DNA from: Bryobacteraceae bacterium
Lineage (GTDB): Bacteria; Acidobacteriota; Terriglobia; Bryobacterales; Bryobacteraceae
Direction of reading: 5' to 3'
Length of the DNA: 64,000 nucleotides
Assembly: GCA_947458745.1 (NCBI GenBank)
Contig: CANGYQ010000019.1
Span: 1 to 64,000 of the forward strand
Below the pieces are notes generated by a model. That model worked only from the letters and a program-made list of their open reading frames with translations. It had not been told where the DNA came from and ran no database searches. Position 1 is the stretch's first letter; every line of letters starts with the position of its first letter. The position numbers were made by a program, and so were the translations under genes. Shown here piece by piece: positions 25,716 to 34,432 of the stretch.

Positions 25716-27106
25716 TGTTGCGCGGCGTGCTTGAGTGGCTGGATGATCGCACCGGCGTTGTCACCGGCGTCCGCCATTTTCTTGATGAGGACATTCCGGC
25801 ATCGAGCGGCTGGCACCAGGTATTTGGGTCGATTGCGATGTTCGGCTTTCTGGTGCAGGCCGTCACCGGGATCTTGCTGGCATTGAACTACGCGCCCACG
25901 GCGGGCGAGGCCTACTATTCGCTGAAGTACATCGTGATGGAAGTGACTGGCGGCCGCTTGATCCGCCAACTGCACCACTGGGGCGCCAGTCTGATGATCG
26001 TGATCGTGGCTCTCCACATGATCCAGGTATTCATCTGGGGCGGCTACAAGAAGCCGCGCGAGGCGACCTGGATTGTAGGCGTCGTGCTGCTGCTGATGAC
26101 GCTGGGCTATGGCCTCACCGGCTATCTGTTGCCGTGGGACAACCGGGCCTACTGGGGTACGGTGGTGGCCACGCAGATTGCGGCCTCGGCACCGGGTGCC
26201 GGACCCTACATCGCCCGCCTGATGGGCGTCGTTGATGGGGCGATCGGGTCAGTGACCTTTGCACGTTTCTACGCCATCCATGTGCTGCTGCTGCCGCCGG
26301 CCACGATGGCGCTGATGCTGCTCCATGTGTTTCTGGTCCGGCGGCATGGCGTGGCTCCGCTGCCGGGTGATGAGGTGCTGCCCAAGAAGAAGTTTTATCC
26401 GGGCCAAGTCTTCAAAGACACGCTGGCCATCTTTGTCTACTTCGCGATCCTCTACACGCTGGCCGTGGTGGCGCGGGTGCCGCTGGAGCGGATGGCGGAC
26501 CCGACTGACACCAGCTACATTCCCCGCCCCGATTGGTACTTCCTGTTTCTGTTCCAGTTGCTGAAGCTGTTCCCGGGGTCGCTGGAAATGATCGGGTCGA
26601 TCGTGCTGCCGACGCTGGCGATCATCGCGCTGTTCGCGGCACCATTTATTGACCGCTCGAAGATGGTGATGGTCCGCCAGCGCGGCTTCGCCATGGGCCT
26701 GGTGCTGCTGGCCGCCGCCGCTTGGGGGTCACTGACGTACGCCGCCGTGGCCGGTACGCCCAAGAGCGCGCATTCGGAATACGACGCCACGCTGGTGGAA
26801 CCGTGGCAGCACTTAACTCCCAAGGAACTGCTGAAGCCCGACGCCCAGGCGCCGGACTTCGCCAAGCTCGCTGCCCGCACCTATGCCAAGTCCGGCTGCA
26901 CGGTCTGCCACGTGGCCAACGGTGAAGGTGGCAAGATGGGTCCGCCGCTGAACGGCATCATGTTCCGCCGGGATCGAGCGTGGCTGGAAGCGCATTTCAT
27001 CGAGCCGCAGAAGATGGTGCCGGGCTCGACCATGCCGCCCTACAAGTTCGCCCCACCGGAGATGGCGGCGATGCTTGATTGGTTGTTGAAGCTGCCGCCG
27101 GATTAG
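25715..27106 (+). CDS. Cytochrome b fused to a C-terminal cytochrome c domain
   Basis: A 463-residue quinol-oxidising subunit. The cytochrome b part has the haem-ligand helices LHHWGASLMIVIVALH and FYAIHVLLL...LMLLHVF, and a subunit IV-like half containing YIPRPDWYFLFLFQLLKLFPG (P[DE]WY-type motif). The last 70 residues form a c-type domain with CTVCH (395-399) and a distal Met in VPGSTMPPYK. With the Rieske gene it makes a two-gene bc complex in which the fused domain replaces cytochrome c1. It lies in the energised membrane. Confidence 0.93.
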   Translation: MLRGVLEWLDDRTGVVTGVRHFLDEDIPASSGWHQVFGSIAMFGFLVQAVTGILLALNYAPTAGEAYYSLKYIVMEVTGGRLIRQLHHWGASLMIVIVALHMIQVFIWGGYKKPREATWIVGVVLLLMTLGYGLTGYLLPWDNRAYWGTVVATQIAASAPGAGPYIARLMGVVDGAIGSVTFARFYAIHVLLLPPATMALMLLHVFLVRRHGVAPLPGDEVLPKKKFYPGQVFKDTLAIFVYFAILYTLAVVARVPLERMADPTDTSYIPRPDWYFLFLFQLLKLFPGSLEMIGSIVLPTLAIIALFAAPFIDRSKMVMVRQRGFAMGLVLLAAAAWGSLTYAAVAGTPKSAHSEYDATLVEPWQHLTPKELLKPDAQAPDFAKLAARTYAKSGCTVCHVANGEGGKMGPPLNGIMFRRDRAWLEAHFIEPQKMVPGSTMPPYKFAPPEMAAMLDWLLKLPPD

Positions 27107-27210
27107 GGGCGGCAGCCGAGTATCCGGGAGTGAGGGCCGATTCGAACTGACCAGAGATTCCGCCTTCGCAGACCTCGCAACGCCCGCAGAGTTGGCGTGA
27201 CGTTGAAGAC
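27103..27210 (-). pseudogene. RelE-like toxin remnant (C-terminal fragment)
   Basis: In the frame after the antitoxin stop, about 35 codons without a start read VFNVTPTLRALRGL and then NLWSVRIGPHSRILGC. The second piece resembles the C-terminal strand of RelE/HigB-like toxins (LWSVRIG...YRxLG). The N-terminal half is missing. It ends inside the 3' end of the cytochrome b gene. Similarity is from memory and short. Confidence 0.4.
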
Positions 27211-27211
27211 C

Positions 27212-27436
27212 TCATCCGAACTGCGAAGGGTCGAGGGGCTTTGCATCGCCCGTCACGAGGCAAGCCTTCGCTTCGGCCTCGATCTGGTCTAACACTCCGG
27301 GATACTGAGTGAACAGCTCATCCCACTTGTAATCCGCGCGCACCTCGTCCAACAGTCGCTGCGCCAGCCAGTCTTGTGCCGCCGGAGGGAGTTCTGCGGC
27401 CGCCAAGAACGCCTTTTCGAGCAACTCTGTCGCCAT
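27212..27436 (-). CDS. Antitoxin-like small protein with toxin lost
   Basis: A 74-residue acidic protein, MATELLEKAFLAAAELPPAA, then QDWLAQRLLDEV, WDELFTQ and a C-terminal GDAKPLDPSQF. This pattern (LPxxxQDxLA...WDxLF...PLDP) is that of a common antitoxin family paired with a RelE-like toxin. Only a fragment of such a toxin follows, so this is an orphan or relic. The ATG at 27436 is preceded by GAGAG. Confidence 0.65.
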   Translation of the reverse strand: MATELLEKAFLAAAELPPAAQDWLAQRLLDEVRADYKWDELFTQYPGVLDQIEAEAKACLVTGDAKPLDPSQFG

Positions 27437-27494
27437 GGCTCTCACTGTAGACCGCCTTCTCAAGCTATGGCCTATGTCAGGAATGGTTGGATTC

Positions 27495-27638
27495 GAGGTG
27501 GCGCAGGCTGTCAGCCTGCAGGCGGAATTCATTCCGCCCTAGGACGCTGGGAAGTTGAACCGTTCGCGAGTCTGAGACGCCTGCGATAGCCCGGCGGGAC
27601 TGAAAGTCCCGCTGCAGGCTGACAGCCTGCGCCACCTC
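27495..27638. repeat. Composite palindromic element, family 1, two units head to head
   Basis: A perfect 27-bp inverted repeat forms the outer arms (27495-27521, starting GAGGTGGCGCAGG, and 27612-27638). Each arm is itself a hairpin (GCAGGCTGTCAGCCTGC). Inside lie GGCGGAATTCATTCCGCC (27521-27538) and GCGGGACT...AGTCCCGC (about 27594-27611). It is related to the unit at 12050-12090. It fills the gap between the antitoxin and DUF885 genes. Confidence 0.88.
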
Positions 27639-27648
27639 GGGTGGTGCG

Positions 27649-29406
27649 CTAATTGGCCGGGGCTACGTTGCCGCGGAACTGCCAGGAGGGGCTGTAGTCG
27701 CGGGGGATTTTGGTCCCGGTCAGGCTGGCGCGGACCAACTCGATGGGCATAGCGTTGCCTTTCAGGATGGCGTCGTGGAAGGCGAGGTTGGTCATTTTGC
27801 CCGTGCCGACCAAATCCCGGTGCATTGCCTGGATTTGCAGCGCGCCCAGCATGTAGGCCGCTTGATAGAGCGGCGGGTAGGTGCTTTCAAAGGAGCGCCG
27901 GACTTCGGCGGCGGCGTTTTCGCGTTCGTGGCCGACTTTGTCCACCAGGAAGTCGACGCACTGCTGCGCGGTCATCTTGCCCAGATGGAAGTTCAGCGAG
28001 AAGATGATGCGCGCGCAGCGGTGCATGCGCCAGAAGAGCATGCCGATGCGGTCTTGCGGCGATTGCGGGAAGTCTTTGTCCCACAGCAGAAATTCAAAGT
28101 GCAGCGCCCAGCCTTCAATCCAGAAGGGCGTCCGGAACGGGCGGCGGTAGGTGCGGTGGCGCGCGTTCATGAACTGCTGGAGGTTATGGCCGGGGATCAG
28201 TTCATGGTGCACGGTGGCGCGCGAGAAATGGATGTTGTTGCCGCGCATCGACATCATCTTCAACTCATGCCCCATCTCGGCGGTGGGGAAGCTGACAATC
28301 ACGGATTCGCCACCCAGGAAGAAGGGCGCGGTCCGCTGCGCCTCAGGCGACATCATGCGCATGCGCCAGGTGTCGCGTGCTAGCGTGGGCACCGTCACCA
28401 GCTGGTTCTTCTCGACAAAGGCGATGGCTTCATTGGCCAGTTGCAGCACCAGTTTGGTCTGTTCACCCGGCGGCACGTGCAGATCCTTAACATGCTCGAG
28501 CGCGCGCTTCCATTCGTCGCCGAAGCCGAGTTCGCGGGAGGCGCGCAGCATCTCACGCTCACACCAGGCGAACTCTTCATTGGCGATGGTGATCAACTGC
28601 TCAGGCGAATACGGCATCATCTCGAAGGTCAGCTCTTTGAGCAGTGCGTCGCGGCCGATGGGGTCGCCGAGGATGGTGTCGCGGTCGTCTCTCCTGACGC
28701 CGGTCAGCTTCTCGCGCACGGCACTGGCATACTTGTCCAGGTCTTGATCGAGCTTCTTATAGGGCTCCGTTACCCACCAGGTGAACATCGGGTCGTAGCT
28801 CGAATAGAAGCCGAACCATTCCTTCAGCAGGCCGCGCAAGTCGCTGATGGTGGCCACGGCGCGGCGGGCGACGGTGGGGGGAACTGCGGCCGGATTGGCC
28901 GCATTCCGGGCTCCGCCGTTCACCCACTTGATCAGTTCGTCCAGCTGCTTATCCACTTGCGTAAGCGCTGTGGCGGTGGCGGCCGGGTCCAGTGGGTCCT
29001 GCCGCTGGCGGGCGTCCTTCATGGCGAGCAGGCGCGGGGCGAAGGGCAGCAGCGCCGACATCTCGGTGAAGCGCCGCTTAGTTTCGTCCAGCTGATACTG
29101 CTCATACCGGACGCGGTTGCGCAGCAGGTGCCAATCGATGCGGGCTTCGGCGTCGAGCGTGTCGTACTTCACTTGATCGAGCGCCGTTTGCCAGGCGGCG
29201 TAGAACTGCCGCATCGCGCGATCAGTGGCCGGCGATTGCGCGGCGTCGTAGAAGCGGGAGAGCAGGCCGCGGTCCGTCTGGTAGAGCTCGATGGCCTCCG
29301 GCAGGTTGACGATCACCGGGGCGGCGTAAGGAGCGGGCTCCGGACGGCGTGGCGGAGCTTGGGCCAGCAGGACCGAGGCGCTCAGCAGGAGGATCAGGAT
29401 GCGCAT
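27649..29406 (-). CDS. Secreted DUF885 family metallopeptidase-like protein
   Basis: A 585-residue protein with signal peptide MRILILLLSASVLLAQ from the ATG at 29406; longer upstream frames are discarded because they hide it. The zinc-site motif HHELIPGHNLQ is the DUF885 hallmark (HExxPGHxxQ), with EGWALHFE downstream supplying the further glutamate. Members act as peptidases or are uncharacterised. It diverges from the TPR gene at 29470. Confidence 0.82.
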   Translation of the reverse strand: MRILILLLSASVLLAQAPPRRPEPAPYAAPVIVNLPEAIELYQTDRGLLSRFYDAAQSPATDRAMRQFYAAWQTALDQVKYDTLDAEARIDWHLLRNRVRYEQYQLDETKRRFTEMSALLPFAPRLLAMKDARQRQDPLDPAATATALTQVDKQLDELIKWVNGGARNAANPAAVPPTVARRAVATISDLRGLLKEWFGFYSSYDPMFTWWVTEPYKKLDQDLDKYASAVREKLTGVRRDDRDTILGDPIGRDALLKELTFEMMPYSPEQLITIANEEFAWCEREMLRASRELGFGDEWKRALEHVKDLHVPPGEQTKLVLQLANEAIAFVEKNQLVTVPTLARDTWRMRMMSPEAQRTAPFFLGGESVIVSFPTAEMGHELKMMSMRGNNIHFSRATVHHELIPGHNLQQFMNARHRTYRRPFRTPFWIEGWALHFEFLLWDKDFPQSPQDRIGMLFWRMHRCARIIFSLNFHLGKMTAQQCVDFLVDKVGHERENAAAEVRRSFESTYPPLYQAAYMLGALQIQAMHRDLVGTGKMTNLAFHDAILKGNAMPIELVRASLTGTKIPRDYSPSWQFRGNVAPAN

Positions 29407-29469
29407 ACGCCTTAGCATGGCACTGGTGGTGCCACTGGAGAAACCGCGTCTGGTGCCTATACTGAAGGC

Positions 29470-29880
29470 ATGAAGCTGTTTGTGATGCTGGCTGTCTTGC
29501 TCAGCACGCCACTGGCCAAGGCGCAGCAACCGCCGCCACCACCACCTCCTCCTCAACAGCCGACGCCGGAGCCGCCGGAAGAGGACGAGACGCTGAAGGC
29601 CCCCAAGGAGTACACCTTTAATCCGCTGCAGGCCGAAGGCGAACTGAAGGTGGGCAACTACTACTTCAAGAAGGGCAGCTTTAAGGCGGCCGCGCGTCGT
29701 TTTGAAGAGGCGTCCCGCTGGAATCCCGGACTGGGCGATGCTTACCTGCGCTGGGGGGAATCGCTTGAAAAGGCGGGGGACCGGAAGGGCGCCGCCGCTG
29801 CTTTCGCCAAGTACCTGGAAGTGGTGCCCGACGCCAAGAATGCCGACGCCATCCGGAAGAAAATCAAGGCCCGCCCCTGA
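29470..29880 (+). CDS. Secreted TPR-repeat protein
   Basis: A 136-residue protein with signal peptide MKLFVMLAVLLSTPLAKA, a poly-Pro stretch, an acidic linker, then one or two TPR units (GNYYFKKGSFKAAARRFEEA; YLRWGESLEKAGDRKGAAAA). Related to lipoproteins of the BamD/YfgL type only in having TPRs. A small periplasmic protein-protein adaptor is likely. Confidence 0.75.
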   Translation: MKLFVMLAVLLSTPLAKAQQPPPPPPPPQQPTPEPPEEDETLKAPKEYTFNPLQAEGELKVGNYYFKKGSFKAAARRFEEASRWNPGLGDAYLRWGESLEKAGDRKGAAAAFAKYLEVVPDAKNADAIRKKIKARP

Positions 29881-30039
29881 CTAGCGGGGGTGCCGTGCCA
29901 TGAAGGGAATTTAACTGGCAGTTAAGCCACGGTTCATGTTGACTGTGGCATTATGATTTAGACGATAGATCGTCAAGTAGGCCCAATGCGGTGTTTCAAG
30001 CGCCGACAGCGGGCCGAGTTCAATAGGAGATACTCAACC

Positions 30040-30180
30040 ATGAAAAAGTTCATGACCCTCATGCTCGGCATGTCGCTGGTGTTCGGCGCGGCCTCCGCTT
30101 TCGCTGCCGACGAGAAGAAGGCAGAAAAGAAGGAAGCCAAGAAGGAAGCCAAGAAGGAAGGCAAGAAGAAGGACCACTAG
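30040..30180 (+). CDS. Lys/Glu-rich small exported protein
   Basis: 46 residues: a clear signal peptide (MKKFMTLMLGMSLVFGAASA, cut after AFA) and a mature tail of only about 24 residues made almost wholly of Lys, Glu and Ala (EKKAEKKEAKKEAKKEGKKK). AATAGGAGA precedes the ATG and a strong terminator follows, so it is a genuine, independently transcribed gene. Function unknown; the charged tail could bind envelope polymers or nucleic acid. Confidence 0.75.
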   Translation: MKKFMTLMLGMSLVFGAASAFAADEKKAEKKEAKKEAKKEGKKKDH

Positions 30181-30241
30181 TCCTTCCTTGCACCTTCCCG
30201 GTTGTGCGGGCCCTGGTCCGGCAGCTGATTTGGTGTCTTTT

Positions 30242-30284
30242 GAAAACGCCGTACGCCGAAGCGCGTGCGGCGTTTTCTTCTTAT
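30242..30284 (+). terminator. Intrinsic terminator of the Lys-rich small gene
   Basis: GAAAACGCCGTACGC (30242-30256) pairs with GCGTGCGGCGTTTTC (30263-30277) with one G-T pair; TTCTTAT follows. It ends directly before the ATG of the acetyltransferase gene. Confidence 0.85.
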
Positions 30285-30827
30285 ATGGGCATTTCTGCTG
30301 ATTTTCAAGTCCGGCTGGCCACCCCGGCTGATGCTCTCACCGTCGCTGATCTACACACCCGCAGCTGGCAGACGGCTTATCGCGGCATCATGTCGGATGC
30401 TTACCTGGACACGGTGGCACCCGAGGAGCGCCGCGTGGCGTGGACCCAGAAGCTGTCGGCTAGCGCCCCCGGCAATCGCGCCGTGCTGCTGGCGGAGCGG
30501 AGCGGGTGCCCCGTGGGGTTTGTGTGCGTGGTGGCGGATGAAGACCCGCAATGGGGTTCATTCATCGATAACTTGCATGTAATACCAGAACAACAGGGAT
30601 CGGGCGGCGGGCGGCAGTTATTACGGGCCGCCGCGACTTGGTTGATCGGCCGAGGTGCCGTAGGTCCGGTGTATCTCTGGGTGCTGGAGGCCAATACTCC
30701 GGCCCGAGGCTTCTACCGGCGCATGGGTGCGGTGGAAACGACACCCGGTTGGCGCAACATGCCCGAAGGCCTGCGGGTTCCCGGTGTGCGGTGCACATGG
30801 ACTGCCGCTTCGACGTTAGCGGATTAG
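30285..30827 (+). CDS. GNAT family N-acetyltransferase
   Basis: A 180-residue protein from the ATG at 30285. It has the GNAT fold: strand 1 VRLATPADA, IDNLHVIPEQQGSGGGRQLL (the acetyl-CoA loop, here QQGSGGG in place of Q/RxxGxG/A), and EANTPARGFYRRMG near the end. The subgroup resembles enzymes that acetylate small molecules or protein N-termini. The start lies directly after the terminator T-tract and has no Shine-Dalgarno. Confidence 0.85.
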   Translation: MGISADFQVRLATPADALTVADLHTRSWQTAYRGIMSDAYLDTVAPEERRVAWTQKLSASAPGNRAVLLAERSGCPVGFVCVVADEDPQWGSFIDNLHVIPEQQGSGGGRQLLRAAATWLIGRGAVGPVYLWVLEANTPARGFYRRMGAVETTPGWRNMPEGLRVPGVRCTWTAASTLAD

Positions 30828-30997
30828 CTACGGCGAATACCTCAGCCGTTCCGGAAATTGGCCGTCCACCCCCGCCTGGAGTGGTTTTACCCCCAGATCC
30901 ATGCAATAATGCAGATATCCGCAGGTCTTAAGCGCAGCACCTTATCCGGTACTGGGCGGTGAACGGCGTGAAAATCTCCGTTTTTGGGGGAGAGGGA

Positions 30998-33900
30998 ATG
31001 ATGAATCAAGTTTTGAAATCGATTTTTTGCCTGACCGCTTTCAGCGCACTGCTGGCGGCGCAGGTGAGTACCGGAAGTATTGTGGGCTCCATCACGGACC
31101 CGACGGGCGCTACAGTTCCTGGGGCCAAGATCAGCATTCGCAATGCGGCCACTGGGTCCGAACAGAAGGAAGCCGCGAGCGAAACCGGCCTGTTCCGGGT
31201 TCCATTCCTGCAGCCTGGAATCTATTCGGTGAAAGTGGAAGCGCCGGGCTTCTCCGCCGCGGACATCCGCAACGTTACCGTCGAACTGGGTAAGGAAGTG
31301 ACCGTGAATGCCCGCCTGGAAGTGGGTGCCACCACCGAAACGGTGACCGTTGAAGCCGGTGCCAGCGTGGTCGAGACCTCTTCGGCCCAGGTGACCAATA
31401 CCGTCAGCAGCGAGAAGATCATGTTTGCGCCCCGGGCTGACCGCGGCGTGGACAATCTGGCCCTGCTTTCGCCCGGCGTGCAGCCCGGCATGGGCTTCAC
31501 CAACAACAATGGCACTTCGCTTTCCGTGAACGGTCAGCGCACGCGCGCCAATAACTTTTTGCTGGAAGGCCAAGACAACAACGACACCTCTGTGGGCGGT
31601 CCCGGCCTGTTTATGTCGAACCCGGAAGTAATTTCGGAGTTCTCGATCATCACCAACCAGTTCTCCGCTGAGTACGGCCGCAACGCCGGAGCGATTGTGA
31701 ACATCGGCCTCCGCGGCGGTGACAACCAGTTCCACGTCACCGGCAACTACCGCATGCGCAATGACCAAGCTCTGGGTGCGATGACGAACTTCCAGCGCCG
31801 CGCCGGCAACCCGAGCGCGCCCAAGTTGATCGACAACTACCTGGGTGGCGCGGTGACCGGCCGCGTGATCAAGGATCGCTGGTTCTTCATGGGCTATGGC
31901 TACAACAATAAGCGCCGCACCGACAACCGCGCCGAAGCGACGGCAGCCAGTCTGACGCCGACCCCGGCGGGTCTGGAAACGCTGGGCCGGGCCTTCCCGA
32001 ATTCGCCCACCGTGCGCGCCCTGCGTGAGTTGGGACCGTTCGGCGTGAAGCTGGGTAATGTTCAGGCAGTGCCCTTTAACACGCAGACCATCCAGAGCCC
32101 GGCGGGTCCGGTGAACGTCGAGATGGGCCGCATCATTCGAACCTTCTCGCAGCCTTATGACAGCTTAGAATATGGCACGCGCCAGGACTTCAACATCACC
32201 CAGAATCAGCGCCTCTCGGGCCGCTACCTCTATCAGGAGCGCGTCACGCAGGCGGCCACCGGCAGCGGCACGACTGGTTACTTGGTGAACACGCCCGGCA
32301 TCACGCACAACGCGGGCGGCACCCACACCTGGACCATCAATCCGACCCTGGTGAACGAAGTCCGGTTCAGCTACCAGAAGAACGGCTTCTTCTTTGAAGG
32401 CGGCCCGTCATTCCCGTTCGCTGAGATCAGCAAGAACATTGCCAGCTTCTCGTTCGACAACGGTAACCTGGGCTTCGGCCTGGCCAACAACCTGCCGCAG
32501 TACCGGCAGGTGAAGCGCTGGCAGTTTCAGGACAACATCTCCAAGCAGATTGGACGCCACTTTATCAAGACCGGCTTGCAGATCTCGCAGGACCGCAATG
32601 AGTTCGGCTTCCTGCCGAACGTCAACGGCAGCTACTTCTATGCTGACTTGCAGAACTTCGCCAACAATATACCCCGTCAGTTGAACATGGCGGCCGGTGA
32701 AGCGCTGCAACGTCCCACCCAGACCGACAATTTCTACTACATCCAGGACGACTGGAAGGTGACCAACAACCTGACCTTGAACATCGGCCTGCGCTATGAG
32801 TTCTCGGGCCAGCCCTTGAACGTGCTGAATGACCTGACCGTGAAGCGCGAATCTGACCCGGCCAAGGCGCTGTTCAACAGCAGCCTGCCGATCGATGCGC
32901 GCACGGTGCGCCGCCTGAATGCGGACAAGAATAACTTCCAGCCCCGCTTGGGCTTCGCCTATGCATCGAAGAGCCAAAGCTGGTGGATGAAGGACACGGT
33001 CATCCGCGGCGGCTACAGCGTGATGAATGAACCGGCGTTCTACAACATGTTGCTGAACGTCCAATCGTCGGCTCCGGTGGCCTTGGCCTATTCGCTGACG
33101 GGCGCTTCGGTGCCGGTGACCAGCGACTTTACCGGTGCCAACATGCAGCGCATCACCCGTCCCCCGGCCGGCATTGACCCGCGCACGCTCAACCAGACGC
33201 AGTTCGACGGTAGCTTCCGCCTGCCCCGCATCCAATCCTGGAGCATCGGCATGCAGCGCCGGATCGGCCAGCGCCAGGGCTTTGAAGTCCGCTATGTGGG
33301 CACCAAGGGTGATGACCAGTTCATGACTGTCAATGGCAATCCCCTGATCAGCGCCTTCACCGGCAATGGTTGGGGCAGCTTGGTTCCGTCCGGCATCACC
33401 GCCGGTACCAACACTGCCTGCGCCAACTGCACGGGCCGTCAGGATGCCAACTTCGCTGCCATCCGCACCCGCAACAACGCGGCCTTCAACCGCTACCACG
33501 GTTTGCAGACCCGCTATGACGCGCGTCTGTTCAACCAGTTCCTGATCGGCAGCTCTTACACGTATTCGAAGAACATCGATAACGTCAGCGAGATCTTTGA
33601 ATCGGCCGGCAACGGTTCGGTGGTGATTTCGCAGAGCCCGTTCGACCTGGTCAACGGCGAGCGCGGCTTGTCTAACATCGACTTGAAGCACGTCTGGACC
33701 ATGAACTTCAGCTGGGAGATGCCCTGGATGAAGACTCAGAAGGGGTTCCTGGGTAAGGTGGTGGGTGGCTGGCAGATCGCCGGCATTACGAGCTGGTATG
33801 GTGGCCGCCCGATGCAGCCGCTGCAGACCAACTCCGGTGCTGGCACCGTAAACGACCGTACGTTCCTGGGGGCCTTCATTGGCGCCCGCGATCAAGTGCG

Positions 33901-34309
33901 GCCCTTCACCGGCAACCCGAATGCGCCCGTCAACACCGTGGGCCGGATTCTGCCCAGCGGCTTGATGGTGAACCAGTTCAACCAGACGCAGACCGTCAGC
34001 TTGAACGACGTTCGCTGGGTGTACAACAATGCCGACTCCGCGCGGTTCTTCCGTACCCCGTTCGGCATCGGCCGCAACGTGCTCCGCGGACCGCGGACCT
34101 TTACGCAGGACGCCTCGTTCTACAAGAACCTGAACGTCACGGAGCGCCTGAAGCTGCAGTTCCGCTTTGAGGCCACCAATCTGTTCAACAACACGAACCT
34201 GCTGATCCCGAACCTGAATATTGAGCAGGGCGTGGCAGCATTCCTCAATCCGCAGGAGACCGAAAGCACCCCCCGCGTTGTCACGGTGGGTATGCGTATC
34301 TTCTGGTAA
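30998..34309 (+). CDS. Oar-like TonB-dependent receptor with carboxypeptidase regulatory-like domain
   Basis: A 1103-residue outer-membrane protein. Signal peptide MMNQVLKSIFCLTAFSALLAAQ, a carboxypeptidase regulatory-like domain (VGSITDPTGATVPGAKISI...), a plug (SVNGQRTRANNFLLEGQDNN; SAEYGRNAGAIVNI) and a large barrel ending VGMRIFW. This is the expanded acidobacterial family thought to import carbohydrate or other large ligands, or to serve as adhesion barrels. GGGGAGAGGG precedes the ATG at 30998. It is monocistronic, with a terminator 29 bp after the stop. Confidence 0.92.
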   Translation: MMNQVLKSIFCLTAFSALLAAQVSTGSIVGSITDPTGATVPGAKISIRNAATGSEQKEAASETGLFRVPFLQPGIYSVKVEAPGFSAADIRNVTVELGKEVTVNARLEVGATTETVTVEAGASVVETSSAQVTNTVSSEKIMFAPRADRGVDNLALLSPGVQPGMGFTNNNGTSLSVNGQRTRANNFLLEGQDNNDTSVGGPGLFMSNPEVISEFSIITNQFSAEYGRNAGAIVNIGLRGGDNQFHVTGNYRMRNDQALGAMTNFQRRAGNPSAPKLIDNYLGGAVTGRVIKDRWFFMGYGYNNKRRTDNRAEATAASLTPTPAGLETLGRAFPNSPTVRALRELGPFGVKLGNVQAVPFNTQTIQSPAGPVNVEMGRIIRTFSQPYDSLEYGTRQDFNITQNQRLSGRYLYQERVTQAATGSGTTGYLVNTPGITHNAGGTHTWTINPTLVNEVRFSYQKNGFFFEGGPSFPFAEISKNIASFSFDNGNLGFGLANNLPQYRQVKRWQFQDNISKQIGRHFIKTGLQISQDRNEFGFLPNVNGSYFYADLQNFANNIPRQLNMAAGEALQRPTQTDNFYYIQDDWKVTNNLTLNIGLRYEFSGQPLNVLNDLTVKRESDPAKALFNSSLPIDARTVRRLNADKNNFQPRLGFAYASKSQSWWMKDTVIRGGYSVMNEPAFYNMLLNVQSSAPVALAYSLTGASVPVTSDFTGANMQRITRPPAGIDPRTLNQTQFDGSFRLPRIQSWSIGMQRRIGQRQGFEVRYVGTKGDDQFMTVNGNPLISAFTGNGWGSLVPSGITAGTNTACANCTGRQDANFAAIRTRNNAAFNRYHGLQTRYDARLFNQFLIGSSYTYSKNIDNVSEIFESAGNGSVVISQSPFDLVNGERGLSNIDLKHVWTMNFSWEMPWMKTQKGFLGKVVGGWQIAGITSWYGGRPMQPLQTNSGAGTVNDRTFLGAFIGARDQVRPFTGNPNAPVNTVGRILPSGLMVNQFNQTQTVSLNDVRWVYNNADSARFFRTPFGIGRNVLRGPRTFTQDASFYKNLNVTERLKLQFRFEATNLFNNTNLLIPNLNIEQGVAAFLNPQETESTPRVVTVGMRIFW

Positions 34310-34337
34310 GCAAAAGAGTCCGTTCGTTGGCTCCCTT

Positions 34338-34372
34338 GGCCCGTCGCGGTTCGCCGCGGCGGGCCTTTTGTT
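34338..34372 (+). terminator. Intrinsic terminator of the Oar-like receptor gene
   Basis: A 12-bp stem (34338-34349 with 34354-34365, near perfect) with a TTCG tetraloop, followed by TTTTGTTT. A textbook Rho-independent terminator. Confidence 0.92.
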
Positions 34373-34393
34373 TGTGGCATCGCCTGGCTGTTT

Positions 34394-34429
34394 TTGACCT
34401 GCCGTTCAAGCTGGAATAACATTGTTATT
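34394..34429 (+). promoter_or_regulatory. mazEF promoter with palindromic operator
   Basis: TTGACC (34394-34399), 17 bp, TAACAT (34417-34422). A perfect 15-bp palindrome, AATAACATTGTTATT (34415-34429), covers the -10 box and start site and is the likely MazE/MazEF binding site. The ATG at 34433 is about 4 bp after the predicted start, so the message may be leaderless. Confidence 0.7.
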
Positions 34430-34432
34430 ATC

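Noticed and set aside
32408..33895. A 495-codon minus-strand frame antisense to the Oar-like receptor
   Set aside because: Shadow of a recognised 1103-residue protein; composition is typical of antisense frames.
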